From Begonia masoniana (lineage: Eukaryota > Streptophyta > Magnoliopsida > Cucurbitales > Begoniaceae), in assembly GCA_022432975.1 (NCBI GenBank), contig CM039502.1, forward strand, positions 17,493,453 through 17,557,452: a stretch of DNA of 64,000 nt, given 5' to 3'. The position numbers and the translations under genes are program-made. The first letter of the stretch is position 1. The number at the start of each line of letters is the position of its first letter. The notes below the pieces were generated by a model, which saw only the letters and a program-made list of their open reading frames with translations, was not told the origin of the DNA and did no database searches. Of the stretch, positions 47,957-57,530 are shown piece after piece.

Positions 47957-49456
47957 TAAAGTCACGTGGATTGTGGACGATAAAGTCACGTGGATTGTGG
48001 ACGATAAAGTCACGTGGATTGTGGACGATAAAGTCACGTGGATTGTGGACGATAAAGTCACGTGGATTGTGGACGATAAAGTCACGTGGATTGTGGACGA
48101 TAAAGTCACGTGGATTGTGGACGATAAAGTCACGTGGATTGTGGACGATAAAGTCACGTGGATTGTGGACGATAAAGTCACGTGGATTGTGGACGATAAA
48201 GTCACGTGGATTGTGGACGATAAAGTCACGTGGATTGTGGACGATAAAGTCACGTGGATTGTGGACGATAAAGTCACGTGGATTGTGGACGATAAAGTCA
48301 CGTGGATTGTGGACGATAAAGTCACGTGGATTGTGGACGATAAAGTCACGTGGATTGTGGACGATAAAGTCACGTGGATTGTGGACGATAAAGTCACGTG
48401 GATTGTGGACGATAAAGTCACGTGGATTGTGGACGATAAAGTCACGTGGATTGTGGACGATAAAGTCACGTGGATTGTGGACGATAAAGTCACGTGGATT
48501 GTGGACGATAAAGTCACGTGGATTGTGGACGATAAAGTCACGTGGATTGTGGACGATAAAGTCACGTGGATTGTGGACGATAAAGTCACGTGGATTGTGG
48601 ACGATAAAGTCACGTGGATTGTGGACGATAAAGTCACGTGGATTGTGGACGATAAAGTCACGTGGATTGTGGACGATAAAGTCACGTGGATTGTGGACGA
48701 TAAAGTCACGTGGATTGTGGACGATAAAGTCACGTGGATTGTGGACGATAAAGTCACGTGGATTGTGGACGATAAAGTCACGTGGATTGTGGACGATAAA
48801 GTCACGTGGATTGTGGACGATAAAGTCACGTGGATTGTGGACGATAAAGTCACGTGGATTGTGGACGATAAAGTCACGTGGATTGTGGACGATAAAGTCA
48901 CGTGGATTGTGGACGATAAAGTCACGTGGATTGTGGACGATAAAGTCACGTGGATTGTGGACGATAAAGTCACGTGGATTGTGGACGATAAAGTCACGTG
49001 GATTGTGGACGATAAAGTCACGTGGATTGTGGACGATAAAGTCACGTGGATTGTGGACGATAAAGTCACGTGGATTGTGGACGATAAAGTCACGTGGATT
49101 GTGGACGATAAAGTCACGTGGATTGTGGACGATAAAGTCACGTGGATTGTGGACGATAAAGTCACGTGGATTGTGGACGATAAAGTCACGTGGATTGTGG
49201 ACGATAAAGTCACGTGGATTGTGGACGATAAAGTCACGTGGATTGTGGACGATAAAGTCACGTGGATTGTGGACGATAAAGTCACGTGGATTGTGGACGA
49301 TAAAGTCACGTGGATTGTGGACGATAAAGTCACGTGGATTGTGGACGATAAAGTCACGTGGATTGTGGACGATAAAGTCACGTGGATTGTGGACGATAAA
49401 GTCACGTGGATTGTGGACGATAAAGTCACGTGGATTGTGGACGATAAAGTCACGTG
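47955..49456 (+). repeat. About 62 copies of a 24-bp repeat containing the G-box CACGTG
   Basis: Unit GATAAAGTCACGTGGATTGT+GGAC, repeated about 62.6 times with no visible variation; the text repeats exactly every 120 bases. Each unit has one CACGTG palindrome, the plant G-box, in the context TCACGTGG, which also contains the ABRE core ACGTGG. As 24 is a multiple of three and the unit lacks stops in several frames, open frames of about 500 codons appear on both strands; these are artefacts. Confidence 0.97.
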
Positions 49457-49690
49457 AGACGATAAATTTATGTATCCGTGGACGTTGAGGAACAGTCGTC
49501 CAAAATCATAAGTAAATTGTCGTAGATAGCAGTGGATGAGTCATCGTCCAAAATTGTCGTCCAGAGTGTTGTCATCCAAAACGGTGTCGTATAAATTAAT
49601 GTTTTCTGAAGCGATATCGTCCAAAGCAATGTCGATATCTGTGGACAACGGATTACGTAGTATTGTTGAATTGTTTTCATATGTCGTAGA
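49457..49690 (+). repeat. 234-bp direct duplication, right copy
   Basis: Apparently identical to 47723-47956 and immediately following the 24-bp array; then the LTR continues with GAAGTTTTTAACG as in the 3' LTR. Confidence 0.95.
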
Positions 49691-49902
49691 GAAGTTTTTA
49701 ACGATTTTGAACTCAAGGTTTTTGCTAGTCTGTATTCGTCATGATTTTGTTTTTACATAAATGTTTTCCGCTGCAAGGTTTTGATTTTTCGAAATAATGT
49801 CGATTTTAGCCGTTGAGTGGAGTTTTAAATTTTTCCAGAATTTCCTAGTTCAGTTTAGTGAGTATGAGTAACAAACCGGGTTGATTAATTCGGGGTGTTA
49901 CA

Positions 49903-49918
49903 GTATAGTATCAGAGAC
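49903..49918 (+). other. Primer-binding site of the gag-only element
   Basis: GTATAGTATCAGAGAC directly after the LTR, similar to the initiator-Met tRNA complement but with changes. Confidence 0.7.
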
Positions 49919-50018
49919 ATTTTGTTAAACCGTTCAAAAGAAAATTGCAAAATGCAAAATTGAAAAATCAGAAGCATTCAGAATGCTTTTTTTCTACTAC
50001 GTCTGGATTTCCAGACGT

Positions 50019-50195
50019 AGAGAGCAGTTCTCTTTCACCCACAAAATTAGGGCAACAAAATCAACTAGAGAGCAGTTCTCTTTCACCCACAAAACCAACC
50101 AAATCCAGACGTAGAGAGCAGTTCTCTTTCACCCACAAAATTAGGGCAACAAAATCAACTAGAGAGCAGCTCTCTTTCACCCACAAAACCAACCA
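50019..50195 (+). repeat. Four AGAGAGCAGTTCTCTTTCACC repeats in the element leader
   Basis: The motif AGAGAGCAGTTCTCTTTCAC followed by CCACAAAA occurs near 50019, 50066, 50114 and 50160, alternating with two spacers to give a higher-order period of about 94 bp. AGAGA/TCTCT form a small hairpin. A GTCTGGATTTCCAGAC hairpin precedes it at 50001-50016. Confidence 0.85.
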
Positions 50196-50399
50196 ATTCA
50201 ACGCTCAAAGATATCTCTCGGAATCTCCATCTCTGCCTCTCTAGCTCTCTGAACCAAATAAGGCAAAATTCCAATTCCAAATCAATCAAACATTTACCAA
50301 AGCTTTCCAAACAATCCACAGAAAATGATAAAAATAGAGCACGATTCTTACCAGACAATACCATAAGAGAGCAGAGTCTCCAACTCCGATTTTAGGGCT

Positions 50400-50764
50400 C
50401 CTGAACTTGAAGTAGAGACTGGAGAGTGGAGAGAGAGAGAGGAGTCGGGAAGGTCAGACAGATTCAAGAAAGAGACGGGAGTCGGAAGGATGAGTTTCGC
50501 GCCTCGCGGGAGTCGCAGTCGCTAGTGGGAAAAATTGTTAAACTGAACTACAGCGGCCAACAAATAGGGAAGAACGATATTTAGTCGGTATTTCCCACAG
50601 GTCCCGGTTCTGTGATCAACAGAACCGGGACCGTGGACCGCAGTTCCGGTTCCATTGGTCTGGAACCGGGAACCGGTCCCATAACTCAAAAAATTGCCCA
50701 AGAACCGGACCAAACTGACGGTCCAGTCCGGTCCACTTGTTCCGGTCGGTTCTGCCCACCCCTA
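50400..50764. mobile_element. Possible hAT-type MITE or fragment in the leader
   Basis: The segment ends TGCCCACCCCTA, like the inverse of the common hAT terminus TAGGGGTGGGCA, and contains many GGAACCGG/CCGGTTCC units as seen in some plant hAT fragments. A perfect 13-bp inverted repeat (GTCCCGGTTCTGT, 50601-50613 and 50619-50631) is inside. No matching left terminus was found, so this is tentative. Confidence 0.35.
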
Positions 50765-50867
50765 CCGATCGTCGCGTGGGAGTACTCCAACAATTGTAAG
50801 TGTTTATGTTAACTTTATTTATTATATATTTATGAGAGTAAATAACCTTGTCCAGGAATATAGCACA

Positions 50868-51978
50868 ATGTCTAGACGACCAGGAAGACCAAGAGTACCA
50901 AGAGAGATACCAAATCCGAGAAGTGAGGAGGATCCCAGTGTGATTAGGCAGCTGACAGATTTGGTGCGTCAGCAGTCCGAACAATTGGGACTACTACTGA
51001 ACCGAGAGGTGCAAGGGAGTGCCAACTCGAGTGCCAGCAATGAGCAATCGGGGGACAGATTCTGGAGGTTACAACTGCCCACGTTTAATGGACAGTCATC
51101 TGATTCGATTGTTGCCAAGGAATGGCTTAAGAAAATTGAGAGTATGTTCAGATATGCCAATATTGGAGAAAGAGACAAAGTCACTTTGGCAACGTTCCAT
51201 TTGGCCAGTGATGCTCAGCTTTGGTGGGGAATGATGGAGACCACCACTGATGTCCTGACAATGTCTTGGGCACAATTCAAGGAAGCTTTCTATGAGAAAT
51301 ACTTTAGCAGCACTGTCCAGACTTCGAAGAAAGTGGAGTTTCTGCACTTAAAATAGACGGGGTCCTTGTCTGAGTACAACAGACAATTTGAGTCCCTGTC
51401 CAGGTTTGCTAGACACCTCGTACACAGGAATGAAGATAAAGTTTTTGAATTTGTGCATGGACTGAATCCAGAAATTTATAGAGGGGTCAAGATTTCTGGT
51501 ATTAAAGGCTTGCCTTATAGTGAAGTGGTGTCCACGGCTTTGGAAGTTGAAGAAGTAGAAATGAAGTGTATTGGACCAAGAGAAGCTCCACAAGAGTTCA
51601 TTCAGCCGCACCAACAGCGAGAGATGAAGATGCCCAGTGAAGGCCAAGGCATTCAGGGAAGTTAGAAGAAAGTACAAAATACCGAGAAGTTTCCTCAGTG
51701 TCCGAAATGTTTGAGAAATCACCCGGCAAGTGCAAATTGGTTCGGGAAAGTGTTTCAACTGTGGAGAAGTTGGACACACGTTCGAGGATTGCCCGAAGCC
51801 CAGAGTCATTCGATGCTACAACTGTAATAAAGTTGGCCATGTTAACAGGGATTGTCCAGCTTTAAAGAGTGGCCCTGCTAAGTTGAAGCTGAGGATATTC
51901 TCCATGATGGAGACGAGTGACGATGACCAGCCAGTCGTGGTGTCAGGTACTGTTTTGAGTAATTCAGTGTCTGCTTAA
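50868..51978 (+). pseudogene. Ty3/gypsy gag with zinc knuckles, broken by stops
   Basis: Starts MSRRPGRPRVPREIP, then a helical segment (VIRQLTDLVRQQSEQLGLLL) and the Retrotrans_gag capsid domain (FWRLQLPTFNG, ATFHLASDAQLWWGMME, WAQFKEAFYEKYF). A TAG at 51354 interrupts EFLHLK; the sequence continues in another frame with SEYNRQFESLSRFARHLV to a TAG at 51663, then a last frame with knuckles CFNCGEVGHTFEDC and CYNCNKVGHVNRDC up to 51978. No pol follows. Gag-only Ty3 elements are known in plants; whether this one was ever supplied with protein in trans is unknown. Confidence 0.88.
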
Positions 51979-53565
51979 AGTTGATTAAAGTGAAGTCAAC
52001 AATTGGAAGGACTGGTGAGTGTTATGATGTATAGCTTAGAATGATCTAAATTAGAGACCTAGGGGTTTTACAATACTCAATGAGTACTCGATGCTATAGT
52101 TGGGTGGATAGTTTAGAGTGAACTAATTATTAGACTTAGGAAGTTTGGTGGTATTGGAGAGAATGAGGTAAAAGTTAGCCAGGTCAAATGTAATGATCGT
52201 GGATATGGAAGTTCGTAAAAAAAAAAAAAAATTGAAGGCTGGGAGTAATTTTATGTGCTGTTTCGTGAGCACCGAATGGAGGAAGTGCGGAATTGAACGG
52301 ACTTAATTCAAGAAAACTAGAACCGAACCTGAGTTAAAGGAGTTTGAGTGCTTAGGTTATAATTGATTGAGTTGTAGTCAATGAAAGCATGAATGGTTGA
52401 GAGTCAAAGTACATAGTTAGAGTTGTTCGAACTTTGGAAACTTAGGGATCGCCAGAGATCAATAGGTGACTAAAGTTATAGTAGAATCAAAACGAGTGTT
52501 GCGAGCATGGTTATGGCAAAGGTATTAGGATGTATAATTGGAAAAATATTACTTGGGAGATATAAGTTCGAGTGTTTATAGGGATTTCTAACGCCTGTAT
52601 AAAGAAGAAATATGTATGAGATTGTGGACGACACTTTTAAAAAGGGGTGACGCACTGAATATTCGAGTGAAAGGCTAAGAATTCAGTTATTGATGCGGAG
52701 AAAGAAAATAAAGATTTAGTTACAAGAATGTTAGGTTGTCAGATAGTTTTGTAAAGGATGTGTGATGGGATAGAAATTGATGGTAAAAGAATGAATACGT
52801 AAAAGAGGTGATTTAGGATAGGTGGGAAATTACATCGTCGGAGGTAGATGTCAAGTTGTATTCACGGAGTGAGAATGTTCAAGGATGCGAACTGGTAGGA
52901 AAAGGGTGATAGTTTCTTTCTACAACTTTAGCAGCTTGGATTAGAGAGAGATTTATAAGAGGTATGATGAAGGGGATCAATAACAAGGGCACAGGCAGTT
53001 AGGAAGTTATCCGAACCCGCGGAATGTTGGATGTTATGAGTGGTTCCCATGGATTAGCAGAACATTGAGGTCCAACCTACTCTTATATACAATGAGAAAT
53101 CAATGGAGATTCTAGATTATGCAGTGAAGGTTTTACGCAACAAGAAGATTGTGGTTAAGAGTGTTATGTGAGCTACAACAAGGTTGCAAAAATAGAGAGT
53201 TAGAAGAATATTTAGAACTCGAGTTGTAAGTAGAGACCCAAAGTATACCTTGATGGAATAGTTGATGGACTAGGGTATTGAGAGCTTGGGTTGGGATTGA
53301 TAAGTAGAAATGAGATGGTAGAGTAGAAAGGAAATGGAAAGCGAGGATTTAGGATAAGGAGTTTACTTACTAAGTCCTTGGTGTTACGAAATTGAGGATC
53401 TATTGAGGACTTGATTGGATTATGTAAGTGTTTGATTGAAACGAAAGTAGGAAGGGAGGAATTAGACGAACTTAAAACAAAGAGAAGCTAGAATCGAAAC
53501 TGAGTAAGTCAAAGTCAGGAGAGAGGGCGTTAGAGTGAGTAAGTTGGGGGATAACCAAGTCACGA
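51979..53565 (+). other. Non-coding internal region with a chromodomain remnant
   Basis: About 1.6 kb where protease, RT, RNase H and integrase are missing. A trace of the pol 3' end remains at about 53090-53170: NEKSMEILDYAVKVLRNKKI then VVKSVM, matching 'VKVLRNKKIPLVKVLWRN' of the autonomous element at 7255-7310. The rest shows no homology I can recognise. Confidence 0.6.
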
Positions 53566-53600
53566 ATTTTGAGGACAAAATTCTTTTAAGGAGGGTAGAT
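53566..53600 (+). other. Polypurine tract of the gag-only element
   Basis: ATTTTGAGGACAAAATTCTT then TTAAGGAGGGTAGA, nearly the same as the tract at 7385-7419. Confidence 0.8.
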
Positions 53601-55856
53601 TTTAGCACCCGGTAATTATCGACTTGAATTGATGTTAGTGTGTACGTTTTTATGGAATTAAGGGGGATATGACTAATTGCTTGAGTATGTTAATGGAGGG
53701 GAATGAGAGAATAAATGGTTAGGTTAAAGTTTAGTTAGTCAAGAGCATATGTGTAATTTGTGAAATATATGATATAAATGAAAGGTTTAGTGAAGCGTTT
53801 TAGCCGCCACATTATTCCTCTTTCCTTTTTCGGCGCTCAGCTCAGCAGGTGTCTCTTGGCGATTCTCCTGCCCGATCTCTTCAACCTAGGTGAGTTTTGC
53901 TTCGATTTCTTGTTATTTTAGTGGTTAGATAACATATGGGTTGTAAATGTGTGTTTTGAGAATGCTGTGAGTGAGTGTTGGATTCGGGTTATGTGATAAA
54001 TTGGGGAATGCTCGAAGAACAGAGCTCCCAACTAGCTTCCTTAGATTTCTGGATGGTTTAGAATGAATTTTAGTGAAGATTTAATTAATATTCTGTCTAT
54101 GGTTTTAGGTTTGAGCAAACTCCCGAAGTAGCTTACGACCAAACATTTTCCAAGGAGACCAGGTAAGTAGAGTATGTGTGTGCCTTCGGGCCTACATCAC
54201 AAAACGATAGGGTACTTGTGTGTTTTGTATGATTTTTAGTTTGGCATGTATCATGTTTTTGAAAGAATACGAAAATGAATTTACATATATAGTGGCATGG
54301 TAAGGCATGAACAGATTGAATCAAATTAACTATTAAGAGAATTAATCCGCCTCTTATTCGAGACAGAGGATGTATGCTTTGGGAAACATGATCCACTTCC
54401 CATCGAACAAGGGGATCAAAAACAGCTATTAAGGGAACTAATCCGCCCCTTAATCGAGTCAGAGGATGCAGACTTTGAGAAAATTGATCCGCTTCCCATC
54501 GAACAGGGGGATCAACAGGGAATGAACAGAAAATACAACTGAGTTGTGAAAGTAGAAACTGCATGAATAGGGTTTATGTTTTAGCGTTTCATTTTATTAT
54601 TGCTCTGCTTATTTAGCATTAGGCTAATAGATGAGTTTTGTGATGTAGGTGTTAAGGTGACTACAGGTGATTTCTCTGAGTATACTGAAGAATAGGCGCA
54701 GTTTATGGAGCGCATCCATTGCCACGATCTGGTGCACTGATGAGGCGGTTTAACTAGTGGCAGTATGTGTGGAATTTAGTGGACAAATGTTTAGCCAGTG
54801 TGTGCTGAGAATCTTAATAGCAGTGGTAGTTTTAATGCTTTTGATTCAATTTGAAATTATTCTAGTTATGAAACATGGTCGGTTCTAACTGTTGTTTTTT
54901 TTCTGGATTTGAGTAAGAGATGGATTTAAGTTATTTTGAATGGTTGCTGTCAAAATTTATAAGTCCTCTTAGTAGTCAGAATCGTCCACTGATTAGTGCA
55001 TAATCGGTTAAAGTATTGTTTAGTTGTTGGGAATGTCGTCTAGAGTTGTAGATGAATTATCGTCCAAAGTCGTGGACGAGAACATCATCCAAAGTTGTAA
55101 GTGAAAACAGTCATCTGTTCTGTGGACAAAATAGTCGTCCAAACTGTAGGAGAAAATAGTCGTCCACAATCGCAGGGAAGACAGTTGTCCATTATGTGGA
55201 CAAGTTGTCTGAAGTGTTGCCGTCCAAAGTTATAAAGTCACATGGACTGGGGACGGTAAAATCACGTGGTCTGTGGACGATAAATTTATGGACGTTAGTC
55301 TGTGGACGATGAGTTTATGTAACCTGTGAACGATAAAGTCACGTGGACTGTGGACGATAAAGTCACGTGGTCTGGACGATAAGTCTAAGTAAGTCTGTGG
55401 ACGATAACCCGCAGACGATAAATCTATGTAGCCGTGGACGTTGAGGAACAGTCATCCAAAATCATAAGTAAATTGTCGTAGAGAGCAGTGGATGAGTCAT
55501 CGTCCAAAATTGTCGTCCAAAGTGTTGTCGTCAAAACGTTATCGTATAAATTAATGTTGTCTGAAGCGATATCGTCCAAAGCAATGTTGATATCTGTGGA
55601 CAACGGATTGCATAGTATTGTTGAATTGTTTTCAGATGTCGCAGAGAAGTTTTTAACGATTTTGAACTCAAGGTTTTTGCTAGTCTGTATTCGTCATGAT
55701 TCTATTTTTACATAAATGTTTTCCGCTGCAAGGTTTTGATGTTTCAAAATAATGTCGATTTAGCTGTTGAGTGGAGTTTTAAATTTTTCCAGAATTTCCT
55801 AGTTTAGTTTAGTGAGTATGAGTAACAAACCGGGTTAATTAATTCGGGGCGTTACA
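53601..55856 (+). mobile_element. 3' LTR (2256 bp) of the gag-only element
   Basis: Starts TTTAGCACCCGG (TG mutated to TT) and ends GGGGCGTTACA. Aligns with the 5' LTR throughout. It holds AG/GTAAGT at 54161-54168 and only two clear copies of the GATAAAGTCACGTGG motif (near 55332 and 55359) in place of the 62-copy array. Confidence 0.92.
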
Positions 55857-55902
55857 CCAACGGACAAGGAAGTGCTGGAACGCACCTTCATTAGTAAATA
55901 CA

Positions 55903-56402
55903 TTATGGACGTTAGTCTGTGGACGATAAATTTATGGACGTTAGTCTGTGGACGATAAATTTATGGACGTTAGTCTGTGGACGATAAATTTATGGACGTT
56001 AGTCTGTGGACGATAAATTTATGGACGTTAGTCTGTGGACGATAAATTTATGGACGTTAGTCTGTGGACGATAAATTTATGGACGTTAGTCTGTGGACGA
56101 TAAATTTATGGACGTTAGTCTGTGGACGATAAATTTATGGACGTTAGTCTGTGGACGATAAATTTATGGACGTTAGTCTGTGGACGATAAATTTATGGAC
56201 GTTAGTCTGTGGACGATAAATTTATGGACGTTAGTCTGTGGACGATAAATTTACGTGGACTGTGGACGATAAATTTATGGACGTTAGTCTGTGGACGATA
56301 AATTTATGGACGTTAGTCTGTGGACGATAAATTTATGGACGTTAGTCTGTGGACGATAAATTTATGGACGTTAGTCTGTGGACGATAAATTTATGGACGT
56401 TA
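55903..56402 (+). repeat. 30-bp tandem array outside the LTR, about 16 copies
   Basis: Unit TTATGGACGTTAGTCTGTGG followed by ACGATAAATT, with one variant stretch (ACGTGGACTGTGGACG near 56250). The unit is the same as a piece of the neighbouring element's LTR (about 47567-47600 and 55281-55315), where it occurs only once or so. The array lies 46 bases beyond the 3' LTR in the host chromovirus, between its integrase and chromodomain coding parts. Confidence 0.95.
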
Positions 56403-56404
56403 AT

Positions 56405-57225
56405 AACCAAAGTGTGGAGGAAGATCAACGATATAAGCATTTGAACCAATTCGTTTTAAAATTTTAAAAGGACCAACACTACGAGGTTGCAATTTAGAAC
56501 CAAATCCGGATGAACGTCGCTCAGGGAGAATTTGAACCATAACATAATCGCCAACATTAAATTCAACATTTCGTTTGTGTAAATCAGCTCATAGTTTATA
56601 CGATGTATTGCTAGCCTCTATTTGTTTATTGATCTCTATATGCAAATCATGAAGATGTTGGGCAAAACTTTCAGCCGACATAGACACACTAGCATGCGGT
56701 GACATAGGGAGGAGATCCAAGGGTTTCTTAGGTTTAAAGCCATGAACAACTTCAAAAGGACTTATGCCTAAGGATCAATTTATAGAGTTATTATATGCAA
56801 GTTGAGCAGTGGGGAGAATTACATCCCAATTTCTAAGATTTTCTTTAACCAAACATCTTAATAGGTTACCAAGGCTTCAATTAACAACTTTAGTTTGGCC
56901 ATCGGTTTGAGGATGATAAGCAGTAGACAATTTGAGAGTTGTGCCTACCATGTGCTAAAGGGTTCTCTGAAAGTGACTAGTGAGACACACATCCCTATCC
57001 GAGACAATGGTTTTAGGGAGACCATATAATTTGACAATCTTATTAAAATATAAGCGAGCTATCTTAGACGCATCAGACGTTTTATTACATGGGATAAAGT
57101 GAGCCATTTTCGAGAAACGATCAACAACTACTAAGATAGAGTCATATTTCTTTGGAGTGCACGGTAGTCCAAGTATAAAGTCCATACTAACATCCTTCCA
57201 AGGGCGATTGGGAACAGGGAAAGGT
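56405..57225 (-). pseudogene. Host chromovirus integrase, minus strand
   Basis: Read leftward: [20 protein letters not shown] with the first catalytic Asp, [13 protein letters not shown] with the second, then HPQTDGQTK where the catalytic Glu is replaced by Lys, followed by a stop in place of an Arg codon (VVN-stop-SLGN). Downstream QLAYNNS and PFEVVHGFKPKKPLDLLP, and the C-terminal FNVGDYVMVQILPER with VGPFKILKRIGSNAY. Clearly inactive. Confidence 0.88.
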
Positions 57226-57238
57226 GTATAAAGACCAC

Positions 57239-57498
57239 TGTAACACCCGAGATTTTTAAGAGAAAATAAAATGATAGGTAATTGTTTAATAAATAATTGT
57301 TTTAAGTAATTTAAAAGAAAAGTGAATAAGTTTGGTTAACCTAATTGGTTAATTAACTTAGATTCAGGTATTTTCAGTGAAATTAAGCTGTGGGTTATAA
57401 TTAAAAACGGGATTTAACGAAATTTACGGAAGGGCAAAACGGTATATTAATGTGTTAATAGGAATTAATAGGATTATTGATATTAGTATTATTATTAG

Positions 57499-57530
<32 letters not shown>

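Larger units (their letters stand above)
45890..49902 (+). mobile_element. 5' LTR (4013 bp) of the gag-only element
   Basis: TGTAGCACCCGG...GGGTGTTACA. Contains AG/GTAAGT at 46449-46456, a GCCTTCGGGC mini-hairpin at about 46470, the GCATTAGGCT...GATGTAGGTG block near 46905-46940, a zone of TGGACGA and TCGTCCA motifs in both orientations (47330-47800), the 24-bp array, and a duplicated 234-bp block on both sides of the array. No real coding capacity. Confidence 0.93.
45890..55856 (+). mobile_element. Non-autonomous Ty3/gypsy (gag-only) element with a giant 5' LTR
   Basis: 5' LTR 45890-49902, primer-binding site, leader, gag, a 1.6 kb region without pol, polypurine tract and 3' LTR 53601-55856. 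Flanks CTAAC (45885-45889) and CCAAC (55857-55861) fit a target duplication with one mismatch. The LTRs are clearly the same sequence family, but the 5' one is 4013 bp and the 3' one 2256 bp because of a 24-bp repeat amplification. The element sits in the chromodomain coding region of the host chromovirus. Confidence 0.92.
43094..57238 (-). mobile_element. Chromovirus (Ty3/gypsy, minus strand) that hosts the nested insertions
   Basis: Read on the minus strand, separated pieces join in order into one element: integrase (57225-56405), an N-terminal chromodomain-like segment EGAFQHFLVRW (55901-55857), RPNSDCTWITRKTLQHLDPD followed by LLELF (45889-45765), a tail (43581-43431), then a 3' LTR (43430-43094). 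Between the pieces lie a 30-bp satellite, a gag-only element and a solo LTR. The upstream part is interrupted at 57239 by another element and continues beyond the window. It inserted into the LEUNIG-like exon at 43093. Confidence 0.82.

Noticed and set aside
47802..49488. Long ORFs of about 500-550 codons on both strands (DKVTWIVD, SRGLWTIK and STIHVTLS repeats)
   Set aside because: They are the three-frame reading of a 24-bp tandem repeat without stops, open on both strands at once and without recognisable domains.
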